NCBI GenBank assembly: GCA_034007705.1
Contig: JAVEQK010000007.1
Span: 1-64,000 of the forward strand
Source of the DNA: UBA10518 sp022837185
Lineage (GTDB): Bacteria; Desulfobacterota; Desulfobulbia; Desulfobulbales; Desulfobulbaceae
Reading direction: 5' to 3'
DNA: 64,000 nucleotides
The position numbers and the translations under genes are program-made. How positions within the stretch are numbered: the first letter of the stretch is position 1; each line of letters opens with the position of its first letter. Below the pieces are notes generated by a model. That model did no database searches. It was given only the letters and a program-made list of their open reading frames with translations, and was not told the DNA's origin. Below, in pieces: positions 26,143 to 34,603 of this stretch.

Positions 26143-27803
26143 GCCGGCCGCCCGGCGTCGTCCGCCTCCCCGGCATTCAACCCGAGGGCCCTGTGCAGCA
26201 TCGCCTGGGCCTGCTCCAGGAACGGCCCCAGGGTATTTTCATCCAGGGCGCTGACGGGTACCCCGTCCAGCCCCTGCAGCCGCTCCCGCTGATTTTCGTC
26301 CACCAGGTCGATCTTGTTGAACACCCGCAGACAGGGGATCGTATCGAGCCCCAGTTTCCGCAGCAGGTTGTCGACAACCTCCATCTGTTCGGCATGGGAT
26401 GGGTTGGCCGCGTCTATCACATGGACGAGCAGGTCGGCCTCGTGCAGTTCCTCCAGGGTCGATTCAAAGGCCTTGAGGAGATCATCGGGCAGATTGCGGA
26501 TAAATCCCACCGTATCGGTGACGATCACCTCCATGTCCCTGGGGAAGCGGAGCCTGCGGCTGGTCGGGTCCAGGGTGGCGAAAAGAAGGTCCTCGGCCTT
26601 GATTCGGCTGTGGGTCAGGGTATTGAGCAGGGTCGATTTGCCGGCGTTGGTATAGCCCACCAGAGAGATCACCGGCACTTCCCGCTTGCGGCGTCTCGTT
26701 CTCCTGTGATACCGCTCCCTGCCCACCGATTCCAATTCCCTGGCCAGCCTGGCAATGCGGTCATTGATCCGCCGCCGGTCGATCTCCAGCCTGGTTTCTC
26801 CCGGTCCCCTGGCGCCGATGCCGCCGGTCAGCCGCGACAAGGCGTCATCCCTGGTGGACAGCCGGGGCAGCAGGTACTTGAGCTGCGCCATTTCAATCTG
26901 CAGCTTGCCTTCCCTTGAAAGGGCGCGGCGGGCGAAGATATCCAGGATCAGTTGGGTACGGTCTATGACCCGCAGATCGGTATGATCGGTGACCGAACGG
27001 ATCTGGGAGGGGCTGAGCTCCTGATCAAAGATGAGCAGATTGGCGCCCAACCGGAGGCTGCGAAGGATAATCTCCATCAGTTTCCCCTTGCCCAGGATGA
27101 ATCGAGGATGTATCGCCTTCCGCCGCTGGATGACCCGATCCAGGACCAGGACATCGGCGGAGCGGGCAAGCTCAGCCAGCTCGGCCAGCGAATCGGCCGC
27201 CGCCTCCCCGGATCCGGTGGTGACGCTGACCAGAATGGCCCGGTCCTGCCCCCGGTCGACTTCCTTGATGGGCCGCATCGCCACGAACCGGTCCTCAAGG
27301 GACTCGATGAAATCGATGCAGGAAACCGTTCCGGCGGCCGGGTGGGTCACTTCGAGCAGCTGCCAGTCGTTGCCGTCAACCGCTTCCGGCACCAGGTGGG
27401 CGGTATAGAGAAGCTTCGGCAGCCCATCCTGCATGGTCAGCACCGACATGAGGTCCAGCCGCAGGCCCGCCATGTCCAGAACGTCCTCCTCGGTTACGCC
27501 ATTCTTGCCGAAGCTGGTATGGATGCAGCGAAGACCGCGCAGCCGGCCGCCGGCCGTACGAACCGCCGACAGCGAGGGGATGACGATCCGGTCATGGTCG
27601 CCGACAATGACGCGCTCCACCTGGCCGGAGCGGTGAATCAGCAGGCCGACCTGGCGATTGATCTCGTGGGAGACGGCGCAAAGGGAGCGGGCCAGTTCCC
27701 GGCCGATGATTTCCTCCGGGGCGACCCGTTTTCGGACCAGTCTCTCCAGGTCGCGGACCTGCTTGGTTTTCAGTCCCGCGGTATTACCGGTTACAGAAGC
27801 GAT
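26127..27803 (-). CDS. hflX: GTPase HflX, probable ATC start
   Basis: HflX is a ribosome-associated GTPase that splits stalled or hibernating ribosomes. The GTP-binding motifs GYTNAGKSTLLN, DTVGFIRNLP and NKIDLV are clear, as is the HflX domain. The conserved N-terminal block (VTGNTAGLKTKQVRDLERL) is read in frame upstream of the first ATG/GTG/TTG, a GTG at 27620. The only initiator-like codon that keeps it and lies near a ribosome site is ATC at 27803, six bases after AGGAGG and 27 bases after the asnS stop. That gives 558 residues. A GTG start would lose about 61 residues. The alternative is a base change or sequencing error of an ATG. Confidence 0.85.
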   Translation of the reverse strand: MASVTGNTAGLKTKQVRDLERLVRKRVAPEEIIGRELARSLCAVSHEINRQVGLLIHRSGQVERVIVGDHDRIVIPSLSAVRTAGGRLRGLRCIHTSFGKNGVTEEDVLDMAGLRLDLMSVLTMQDGLPKLLYTAHLVPEAVDGNDWQLLEVTHPAAGTVSCIDFIESLEDRFVAMRPIKEVDRGQDRAILVSVTTGSGEAAADSLAELAELARSADVLVLDRVIQRRKAIHPRFILGKGKLMEIILRSLRLGANLLIFDQELSPSQIRSVTDHTDLRVIDRTQLILDIFARRALSREGKLQIEMAQLKYLLPRLSTRDDALSRLTGGIGARGPGETRLEIDRRRINDRIARLARELESVGRERYHRRTRRRKREVPVISLVGYTNAGKSTLLNTLTHSRIKAEDLLFATLDPTSRRLRFPRDMEVIVTDTVGFIRNLPDDLLKAFESTLEELHEADLLVHVIDAANPSHAEQMEVVDNLLRKLGLDTIPCLRVFNKIDLVDENQRERLQGLDGVPVSALDENTLGPFLEQAQAMLHRALGLNAGEADDAGRPAQPLR

Positions 27804-27815
27804 AACAAACCTCCT
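27801..27815 (-). promoter_or_regulatory. Ribosome binding site and ATC initiation codon of hflX
   Basis: Read on the minus strand, AGGAGG (27815-27810) is followed by six bases and ATC (27803-27801), in frame with hflX. No ATG, GTG or TTG lies in frame between the asnS stop at 27831 and the GTG at 27620. The spacing is optimal, so ATC is the best candidate start, though very unusual. Confidence 0.6.
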
Positions 27816-27830
27816 GCGGTTAATTGTCCA

Positions 27831-29213
27831 TCAGCACGGCGCCGAGCCGGGGGTCCGGGGAAAGGGGATGGCCTCCCGGATATTGGGCAGGCCGGTCACC
27901 AGCTGCACCAGGCGTTCGAACCCGAGCCCGAAGCCCGAGTGCGGCACGGTCCCGTACCGGCGCAGGTCCAGGTACCAGCCGTATTCCGCCTCGTTCAGGC
28001 CGGCCTCCGCCATCCGCCGGGCCAGCATATCGAACCGCTCTTCACGCTGGCTGCCGCCGACCAACTCGCCGATGCCGGGCACCAGGATGTCCATGGCGGC
28101 AACGGTCCGCCCGTCATCGTTGAGGCGCATGTAAAACGGCTTTATCTCCTTGGGATAGTCGTGGACGATCACCGGTCCGGTAACGACCTCCTCACAGAGA
28201 TACCGTTCATGTTCGGCCTGCAGATCAACGCCCCATCGGACAGGAAATTCAAACTCCCGGCCGGAAGCGGCCAGGAGGGCCACCGCCTCGCTGTACGGCA
28301 TGCGGGCGAAAGGTTTGCCGGCGATGGATTCAAGGCGGTTGATGAGTGTGCTGTCCACAAAGCGGTTGAACAGATTCATCTCCCTGGGGCAATCGCGCAG
28401 CACCGTCCGGACCAGTTCCCGGATCAGCTCTTCGGCAACGGACATGGCGCAGGCCAGATCGCAGAAGGAAATCTCCGGTTCCAGCATCCAGAATTCGGCA
28501 AGGTGGCGGCTGGTGTTGGAATTTTCGGCCCGGAAGGTCGGGCCGAAGGTGTAGACCCTGCCCAGGGCAAGGGCGTAAATTTCCGCCTGGAGCTGACCGC
28601 TGACCGTCAAGCCCGCCCGGCGGCCGAAAAAATCATCGGCAAAGCTCCCGGAGTCTTTTATATGCTCCGGCGGCAGTGAGGTGACGGTGAACATCTCGCC
28701 CGCGCCCTCGCAGTCGCTGGTGGTAATGATCGGGGTATGCACCAGAAAAAAACCCCGCTCCCGGAAAAAACTTCGGGCGGCGTGATCAAGGCGGCTGCGG
28801 ATCCTCGCCACCGCAGCCAGGGCGTTGGTCCTGGGTCTGAGGTGCGGAATGGAGCGCAGAAACTCGAAGCCGTGCCGTTTCTTCTGCAGGGGATAGGTTT
28901 CGGCATCGCTCCAGCCGATGACCGTGATCCGTTCCGCCCGGACTTCGACCTCCTGACCCTTGGCGGGCGAATCGACAAGCAGGCCGGCCACCTGGATCGA
29001 CGTGCCGGTGGTAATCTTCCGTATTTCCCGGTCATAATTGTCGAGCCCGCTGTCGGCGACAACCTGGAGACTGTCGAGGCAGGAGCCGTCGCTGATCTCG
29101 AGAAACGACACCCCGCCCGAGTCCCGCCTGGTTCTGACCCAGCCGGAAATTTCGATGTGCGTCCCGACCGGCTTGCGGGCCAGGATGTCCGATACCTGCT
29201 GCGGCAGCATCAT
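27831..29213 (-). CDS. asnS: Asparaginyl-tRNA synthetase
   Basis: AsnS charges tRNA-Asn. The 460-residue protein has an N-terminal OB-fold anticodon domain (ISGWVRTRRDSGGVSFLEI). The class II core shows the motif 2-like region FRAENSNTSRHLAEFWMLEPE and motif 3 at the C-terminus (GFGLGFERLVQL). The length suits AsnS rather than AspS. Its ATG overlaps the DUF89 stop by 4 bases, and hflX begins 27 bases after its stop, in the same frame. Confidence 0.97.
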   Translation of the reverse strand: MMLPQQVSDILARKPVGTHIEISGWVRTRRDSGGVSFLEISDGSCLDSLQVVADSGLDNYDREIRKITTGTSIQVAGLLVDSPAKGQEVEVRAERITVIGWSDAETYPLQKKRHGFEFLRSIPHLRPRTNALAAVARIRSRLDHAARSFFRERGFFLVHTPIITTSDCEGAGEMFTVTSLPPEHIKDSGSFADDFFGRRAGLTVSGQLQAEIYALALGRVYTFGPTFRAENSNTSRHLAEFWMLEPEISFCDLACAMSVAEELIRELVRTVLRDCPREMNLFNRFVDSTLINRLESIAGKPFARMPYSEAVALLAASGREFEFPVRWGVDLQAEHERYLCEEVVTGPVIVHDYPKEIKPFYMRLNDDGRTVAAMDILVPGIGELVGGSQREERFDMLARRMAEAGLNEAEYGWYLDLRRYGTVPHSGFGLGFERLVQLVTGLPNIREAIPFPRTPGSAPC

Positions 29214-30094
29214 TCCACTCCCATCTGCATCAAAAGCATTTCTCCCCGGCCTTCTATCCCCTCACCCGCCGGGCCGCGCATCGCAGTTATGTACCGGGCG
29301 ACCACGGGGCACTTGACGGTCAGCAGGAAGGCGACCGGCGCGGCTGTTTCCGACAGGGTTTCAAAATTGCCCTGCCCTTTGCTGATAACCAGGTCGGCTC
29401 CGGCAAAAATTTCCACGAGCTCCCTGCTGCAGGAGGAAAGCGGCGTGCCGGGACAGCATATCCCGCTGGAGACGACCCGGCACAGGGAATCCAGACCGCA
29501 CTCAACCGCGTCCTCCATGGTGGCGTCGTTGAGAATGGCGCCGCCCCGGACCGCCATGGTTACGTCACAGCCCAGCCGGACCAGTTGTTCAATCAGCAGG
29601 CCGTCAAACACCAGTTCACCGCAGTTATCGGCAAGATAGACAACCCGGGCCCGGGAAACGCTCCTGCGGAAGCGATCAAAATCATCGATGGGGAGCCTTG
29701 CCGACTGGCAGCCCCGCAACGTTTCCAGGGCATCGAAGGCGTGCCCGCTGCCGTAGTCGATTATATTGGCGGCGATGCAGTAGCGGACCGCGGCCCGCAG
29801 CGGGTCCGGGGATTGCTCAATACGCTGCCGCACCTCGTCCCGCAGGCGCAGGGCAACATCGGTCGACTGCTGCTTCAGTTCGGCATAGGGGTCGCGCACT
29901 CCGGTCACTTCGGCTATCCTGCCGTAGACGATAACCGCATTTTCCGGCGGCGACAGGGCGGGATCAAGTTCCGCCACCAGCCTGTCGATCTCATCGGCCA
30001 CCCGCATCCGTCCGGCAGCTTCCGCACAGCAGATTTGCGCAGTCGCGGCGGCCTGCCGCTTGAAGCAGTCGAGACAGGGCGCATCAGTCCGCAT
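29210..30094 (-). CDS. DUF89 damage-control phosphatase-like protein
   Basis: The roughly 294-residue protein begins with a Cys pair in the context CLDCFKRQ (residues 7-14). It then shows the DUF89 core: a central LADNCGELVFDGLLIEQL block, the NDATMEDA block and SKGQGNFETL. DUF89 proteins are metal-dependent phosphatases thought to clear damaged metabolites, such as sugar or cofactor phosphates. The start is the ATG after AGGGGAGAAAAAC, which overlaps the end of the TtcA-like gene by 11 bases. The substrate cannot be inferred from the neighbours. Confidence 0.85.
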   Translation of the reverse strand: MRTDAPCLDCFKRQAAATAQICCAEAAGRMRVADEIDRLVAELDPALSPPENAVIVYGRIAEVTGVRDPYAELKQQSTDVALRLRDEVRQRIEQSPDPLRAAVRYCIAANIIDYGSGHAFDALETLRGCQSARLPIDDFDRFRRSVSRARVVYLADNCGELVFDGLLIEQLVRLGCDVTMAVRGGAILNDATMEDAVECGLDSLCRVVSSGICCPGTPLSSCSRELVEIFAGADLVISKGQGNFETLSETAAPVAFLLTVKCPVVARYITAMRGPAGEGIEGRGEMLLMQMGVE

Positions 30095-30875
30095 GTTTTT
30101 CTCCCCTGATATCCAGTCCCCCGCCCCCCTCCCTGAGCAGGTAATCGGCGCGGACGTTGGCCAGGGCCGCAAAAATATGGTTCCCGGCCCCGGGTATCTT
30201 CCGATACAGGTAAGTCAGCATCTTCCTGATTTCAAGACGCCCGGTCTGTTCGGCAAGGGGGCAGACCGTTCGCACGGGCTCGATGTTGTATTGCCGGGCA
30301 ATGGCCCGGATCTCGTTTTTCTCGAGAAAAGACAGCGGCCTGATGAGTGAGAGCCGGCCGGCGAAAAGGTCCTGCCTGGGGACCATGGTGCTGATGTTGC
30401 CGCCGTAGACCATGTTCATGACAAAGGTTTCGATGATGTCGTCCCGGTGGTGCCCCAGGGCCAGCTTGTTGCACCCCAGGGCGCCGGCATGATCAAAGAG
30501 TTGTTTGCGCCGGCGGCGGGCGCAGGTGTAGCAGATGTCCCGGCCTGAGCCGGGGGAATCGGCCGGCGGGGAGGCCGGCAGCCATTGGGCGGGAATTATC
30601 CGCAGCGGAACAGGGAGACCGGCGAGACGACTCCGGACAGCCTCGGCGGCCGGCCCGGGACGGTTCTGGTCCGGCTCCATGTCGATGTGGACGGCGAACA
30701 GGTCGTAGTCAATGGGAGCCTTCCGGCGCCAGTCATGCAGCACCCGGACAAGAACCAGGGAGTCGATTCCACCTGAAACCGCGACAAGTACACGGTCTCC
30801 GTCGGCCAGCATATCGTAGGCGTGCATGGCACGACCTATGCGCCGGTTGCTTTCCCTCGGCAGGATTTTTTTCAT
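30084..30875 (-). CDS. TtcA-like tRNA thiolation ATPase (PP-loop)
   Basis: The 263-residue protein is a PP-loop ATPase with SGGIDSLVLV (near residue 34). It resembles TtcA, which makes 2-thiocytidine at tRNA position 32: the CYTCARRRRK and LGHHRDDIIETFVMNMVYGG blocks match that family, and a further Cys (VRTVCPLAEQ) could complete the [4Fe-4S] site. It is shorter than E. coli TtcA (311), so it may be a paralogue with another target. It lies between the lipoprotein and DUF89 genes. Confidence 0.8.
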   Translation of the reverse strand: MKKILPRESNRRIGRAMHAYDMLADGDRVLVAVSGGIDSLVLVRVLHDWRRKAPIDYDLFAVHIDMEPDQNRPGPAAEAVRSRLAGLPVPLRIIPAQWLPASPPADSPGSGRDICYTCARRRRKQLFDHAGALGCNKLALGHHRDDIIETFVMNMVYGGNISTMVPRQDLFAGRLSLIRPLSFLEKNEIRAIARQYNIEPVRTVCPLAEQTGRLEIRKMLTYLYRKIPGAGNHIFAALANVRADYLLREGGGGLDIRGEKHAD

Positions 30876-30892
30876 CCACGACCGAACAGGGT

Positions 30893-31600
30893 TTACACCT
30901 TTTCATCGGCGGACTTGACTGCGGCGGGCGGGCTCTTCTCCCGCTGTTCCCGGAAGTACGGGCTGGCCGCAAACTTCTCCCTGATACCCTCGAGGAGGAG
31001 GTCCCGGGCGGTTATCCAGGTAAAACCCCGTGATTTTGCCTTCCCCCATTCATAGAGATTCTCAAGGACCGATTTCTGCGTCTCTTCGAAATGTGTCGCC
31101 CAGAGAACGCCGCCGGTGTCAACGCTGATCAGGTTCATGTCAAAGGTCACGGCGGCCGGCTCCTCTGCAGTAAACCTGCCGCCGATACGTTCGGAATAGC
31201 GCTGCAAACGGGATTGCAGCACCCCGTTGCACTCCACGCTCCGGGCGACAAGACGGATCATTTCCAGATCGGTTTCCCCCCCGGTCGATTCCAGGCCGGC
31301 GATATATTCGGCATCGACGAAACGGACATCGGGGCGCCCGCCGAGCTCCTGCCGCAGCAGTTCATTCATTGCCTCCGCGCCCGCGAGCAGCTCCTCGTCC
31401 AGTTGCCCGGCGGCTGCTTCCGTGTCCTCCGGATCGGCCACGGCCGGCAGGACGACAATGCATGTCAGGGGATGTTCGAGAGTCCTGGTCCTTTCCGCGG
31501 TTTCCGGCTGCCCGGCGCCGCATCCGGACAGGAGCAGAACCGAGCATGCCAGCATCAATAACACACTATGAACGAAACGAATCACGATAGTCCTCCTCAC
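30893..31600 (-). CDS. Predicted lipoprotein of unknown function
   Basis: The 235-residue protein has an Arg-containing signal and a lipobox LSGC (lipidated Cys27), so it is likely attached to the outer or inner membrane. The mature part has alternating helices and strands (TCIVVLPAV, RFVDAEYIAGL, VLQSRLQRYSERIGGRF), recalling GNA1162/CsgG-like lipoproteins. The resemblance is weak and no name is given. It lies between hisB and the TtcA-like gene with short gaps. Confidence 0.75.
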   Translation of the reverse strand: MRRTIVIRFVHSVLLMLACSVLLLSGCGAGQPETAERTRTLEHPLTCIVVLPAVADPEDTEAAAGQLDEELLAGAEAMNELLRQELGGRPDVRFVDAEYIAGLESTGGETDLEMIRLVARSVECNGVLQSRLQRYSERIGGRFTAEEPAAVTFDMNLISVDTGGVLWATHFEETQKSVLENLYEWGKAKSRGFTWITARDLLLEGIREKFAASPYFREQREKSPPAAVKSADEKV

Positions 31601-31640
31601 CGGTTCAGGCCATTGGCCGCTTCACGCCCAGGACGGCATC

Positions 31641-32240
31641 CTACAGGGTTCCCTTGGAGGTCAGCTGCCCGCTGACCCTTGAATCAACGGCGACCGCCTG
31701 GGACAGGGCCCGCGCCAGTGCCTTGAAAACCGCTTCAATGATGTGGTGCGAATTTTCGCCGTGCAACAGGTCGACATGCAGGGTCATGCCGCTGTGCAGA
31801 ACCAATGCCCGCAGAAATTCCTTGGTCAGGGCGGTATCGAAACTGCCCGTTTTCCTGTCCGGCAGGGTGACGTTGTAATGCAGGTGCGGCCGGTTGGAAA
31901 AATCAATGCAGACCCGGGCCAGGGTTTCATCCATGGGTACGCAGCTGAAGCCGTAGCGGCCGATGCCGGCAAAACCGTCCAGCGCCTTTTTCAGGGCCAT
32001 GCCCAGGCAGATTCCCAAATCCTCGACCGTGTGATGATCATCGACGTCGACATCGCCCGAGGCCTTGACGGTCAGATCAAAGAAACCGTGCACCGCGAAA
32101 AGGGTCAGCATATGATTCATGAAACCGATCCCTGTTTCAATATCCGCAACACCTGTCCCATCAATATTGAGCCTGAGCTGTATGTCGGTCTCCCCGGTTT
32201 TCCGGTTCACCTCGCCTATCCGTGCTCCCTTTTCCGTCAC
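31641..32240 (-). CDS. hisB: Imidazoleglycerol-phosphate dehydratase
   Basis: HisB dehydrates imidazoleglycerol phosphate in histidine synthesis. The 199-residue monofunctional form has GIGFMNHMLTLF, DVDVDDHHTVEDLGI with metal-binding His, and the C-terminal GENSHHIIEAVFKA block. The start is a GTG at 32240, six bases after GGGAG; it gives the usual family length and the usual start position. Upstream open codons are unlike the family. No other his gene is nearby. Confidence 0.95.
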   Translation of the reverse strand: MTEKGARIGEVNRKTGETDIQLRLNIDGTGVADIETGIGFMNHMLTLFAVHGFFDLTVKASGDVDVDDHHTVEDLGICLGMALKKALDGFAGIGRYGFSCVPMDETLARVCIDFSNRPHLHYNVTLPDRKTGSFDTALTKEFLRALVLHSGMTLHVDLLHGENSHHIIEAVFKALARALSQAVAVDSRVSGQLTSKGTL

Positions 32241-32466
32241 TGTCTTCTCCCGCTGTTCTCTCCATGGCCTGGCTGCGACATATCGAGTTGGAGTTATCCA
32301 ACCATATCTGAGCACATCATATTCTTCTTCACTCGTATTGGCAACTTTTCTTCCACCGGTTACAGGACATTTTCCCGCGCGCCCGCGAAACAATTTTTCC
32401 CGCAGTTTTTTATTGACTTTTTCTCGCCCAGTTGTTTTTATTAAAAGCTGTTTACCGAATTGGCGA

Positions 32467-32541
<75 letters not shown>

Positions 32542-32550
32542 GAAAGATGC

Positions 32551-32578
32551 AAGGTTCGGACCCCGTTCGAACCTTTTT
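32551..32578 (+). terminator. Intrinsic terminator after tRNA-Gly
   Basis: AAGGTTCG (32551-32558) pairs with CGAACCTT (32568-32575) over a ten-base loop, and the T-run spans 32574-32578. It lies ten bases after the tRNA CCA and ends before the rplM start, so it can separate tRNA from the ribosomal operon or attenuate read-through into it. Confidence 0.75.
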
Positions 32579-32600
32579 GCATACATCGAGAGGCGCAGTG

Positions 32601-33029
32601 ATGAAAACATTCTATACGCCGGTTAACGAAATTGACCGTAAATGGTACGTCGTTGACGCCGACGGCAAAGTGCTGGGGCGCCTTGCCTCGGAGATCGCCC
32701 GGCGGCTTCGCGGCAAGCACAAGCCGACTTTCTGCAACTTCCAGGACAACGGTGATTTCATTGTCGTTGTCAATGCCGAAAAAATCAATCTGACCGGCAA
32801 GAAACTGGATGATAAAAAATATTATCGCCACAGCGGGTACATGGGCGGCATCAAGGAACGGACGGCCAGGGACGTCCTCGCCAAAAATCCCGGCGAGCTG
32901 ATCACCATGGCGGTCAAGGGCATGCTGCCGAAGAACAAGCTCGGTCGAAAGCAATTGAAAAAATTAAAAGTTTATGCCGGAAGTGCCCATCCTCACCAGG
33001 CCCAGAAACCTGAACAACTTGATATCTGA
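32601..33029 (+). CDS. rplM: 50S ribosomal protein L13
   Basis: The 142-residue uL13 binds 23S rRNA early in assembly. The family signature is clear (KVLGRLASEIARRLRGKHKP, DFIVVVNAEKI, KKYYRHSGYMGG, VKGMLPKNKLGR). The start is the ATG in the context GAGAGGCGCAGTG. It is followed by rpsI, the classical L13-S9 pair, 21 bases later. Confidence 0.98.
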   Translation: MKTFYTPVNEIDRKWYVVDADGKVLGRLASEIARRLRGKHKPTFCNFQDNGDFIVVVNAEKINLTGKKLDDKKYYRHSGYMGGIKERTARDVLAKNPGELITMAVKGMLPKNKLGRKQLKKLKVYAGSAHPHQAQKPEQLDI

Positions 33030-33050
33030 TAGAAACGGAGCTTTCCACAC

Positions 33051-33443
33051 ATGCCGCAGGAACCATTTTACGCCACCGGAAAAAGAAAAACGGCCGTAGC
33101 CCGGGTTTGGATCACCCCCGGCAGCGGCAAGGTTACCGTCAACAAGCTTGCCGCCGACGAGTATTTCGGCGGCATCTATTTTGAACCGAAACTGGACAAG
33201 CCGTTTACGGTCACCGAGTCGATGAGGAAATTCGATGTCACGGCAACCGTCAAGGGCGGGGGGAAGTCCTCACAGATCGATGCCCTGGTTCACGGCATTG
33301 CAAAGGCTCTGCAGGCAGTGAACGCCGAAAATCGGCTGCCTCTGAAAAGGGCAGGCCTCATGACCCGCGACCCGCGCAGCAAGGAACGGAAAAAATACGG
33401 TCAGCGCGGCGCCCGCGCCCGTTTCCAGTTCTCCAAGCGTTAA
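33051..33443 (+). CDS. rpsI: 30S ribosomal protein S9
   Basis: The 130-residue uS9 has the N-terminal YATGKRKTAVARVWI block and the C-terminal basic tail GARARFQFSKR, which reaches the ribosomal P site. It follows rplM by 21 bases and is followed by the strongest terminator in the window. Confidence 0.98.
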   Translation: MPQEPFYATGKRKTAVARVWITPGSGKVTVNKLAADEYFGGIYFEPKLDKPFTVTESMRKFDVTATVKGGGKSSQIDALVHGIAKALQAVNAENRLPLKRAGLMTRDPRSKERKKYGQRGARARFQFSKR

Positions 33444-33494
33444 TCGCCGCGGAGCTTGTATCCCGACCAGAAAATTTTCTCAGCAGGCCATACG

Positions 33495-33533
33495 GGGGAA
33501 TAACGAACAAGCTTCGTTATTCCCCTTTTTTTT
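33495..33533 (+). terminator. Strong intrinsic terminator after rpsI
   Basis: GGGGAATAACGAA (33495-33507) pairs with TTCGTTATTCCCC (33513-33525), a perfect 13-bp stem with a five-base loop, followed by eight T (33526-33533). It closes the rplM-rpsI unit; argC starts 29 bases later. Confidence 0.95.
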
Positions 33534-33562
33534 GCCCATGAATCCAACAACAGGATGAGCAC

Positions 33563-34603
33563 ATGCTACGAATAGGCATAATCGGCGTCTCCGGCTACAC
33601 CGGTGTTGAACTGGCGCGAATTCTCTCCGGGCATGCAGAGGTGGAGATCACCGTTGCGACCTCCAGGCAGTATGAGGGCAAACCGCTGGCCGATGTCTAT
33701 CCCAGCCTGCGCGGCTGCCTCGATATCGTCTGCGACAATCCCGCCGGCGAAGAGTTTGCCGAAAGGGCTGACTTTTTTTTCACCGCGGTGCCGCACAAAA
33801 CCGCCATGGATATCGTTCCGTCACTCCTGGCGGCGGGAAAAAAGGTGGTCGATCTGAGCGCCGATTACCGCCTTGGCGACGTCGCAGTCTACGAACAATG
33901 GTACCAGCCCCACAGCAGCAGCGAACTGCTCGCAGAGGCCGTGTACGGCCTGCCTGAGCTGTACAGAAACGCAATCAGGCAATGCCGCCTGGCGGCCAAC
34001 CCGGGATGCTATCCCACCTCCGTCATTCTCGGACTTGCCCCCCTGCTCCGTGAGAAGCTCATCGACCCGGATACCCTGATCATCGATTCCAAGTCCGGGA
34101 CTTCAGGCGCGGGGCGTTCCGCCAGCGTCGCCACTCTGTACTGCGAGGTAGCGGACGGGTTCCGGCCCTATAAGGTCGGCGGCATACACCGCCATATACC
34201 GGAAATGGAACAGGAACTGAGCAAGCTGGCGGGCCGGGGCATCACCGTCTCCTTCACCCCGCATCTTCTGCCCGTTTCCCGGGGCATACTCAGCACCATG
34301 TATGCGGGGCTGGCAGCGGATATCGACCTTGATGCAGTGCATCGATTGTACCGCCGGACCTACGACGCCGAACATTTTGTCCGCCTCTGCCCGAAGGGCT
34401 GTCTGCCCGCAACCCAGCATGTCCGCGGCAGCAACTTCTGCGACATCGGGCTTGCCCTGGACCGGCGGACCGGGCGGATCATCGTCGTGTCGGCGATCGA
34501 CAATATTGTCAAGGGAGCCGCGGGTCAGGCCGTCCAGAACATGAACCTGATGAACGGGTTCCCCGAAACAACCGGCCTGACGGGAGCGCCGTTTTTCCCC
34601 TGA
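33563..34603 (+). CDS. argC: N-acetyl-gamma-glutamyl-phosphate reductase
   Basis: ArgC reduces N-acetylglutamyl phosphate in arginine synthesis. The 346-residue protein has the N-terminal Rossmann GVSGYTGVELAR and the active-site Cys in AANPGCYPTS. The C-terminal segments VRGSNFCDIGLALD and VVSAIDNIVKGAAGQAVQNMN are typical. It starts after the rpsI terminator and overlaps truA by one base (TGATG). Its promoter must lie in the short gap or read through. Confidence 0.97.
   Translation: MLRIGIIGVSGYTGVELARILSGHAEVEITVATSRQYEGKPLADVYPSLRGCLDIVCDNPAGEEFAERADFFFTAVPHKTAMDIVPSLLAAGKKVVDLSADYRLGDVAVYEQWYQPHSSSELLAEAVYGLPELYRNAIRQCRLAANPGCYPTSVILGLAPLLREKLIDPDTLIIDSKSGTSGAGRSASVATLYCEVADGFRPYKVGGIHRHIPEMEQELSKLAGRGITVSFTPHLLPVSRGILSTMYAGLAADIDLDAVHRLYRRTYDAEHFVRLCPKGCLPATQHVRGSNFCDIGLALDRRTGRIIVVSAIDNIVKGAAGQAVQNMNLMNGFPETTGLTGAPFFP

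Noticed and set aside
27618..27620. GTG start of hflX
   Set aside because: It would delete a conserved N-terminal segment that is read in frame upstream, and lacks a ribosome site.
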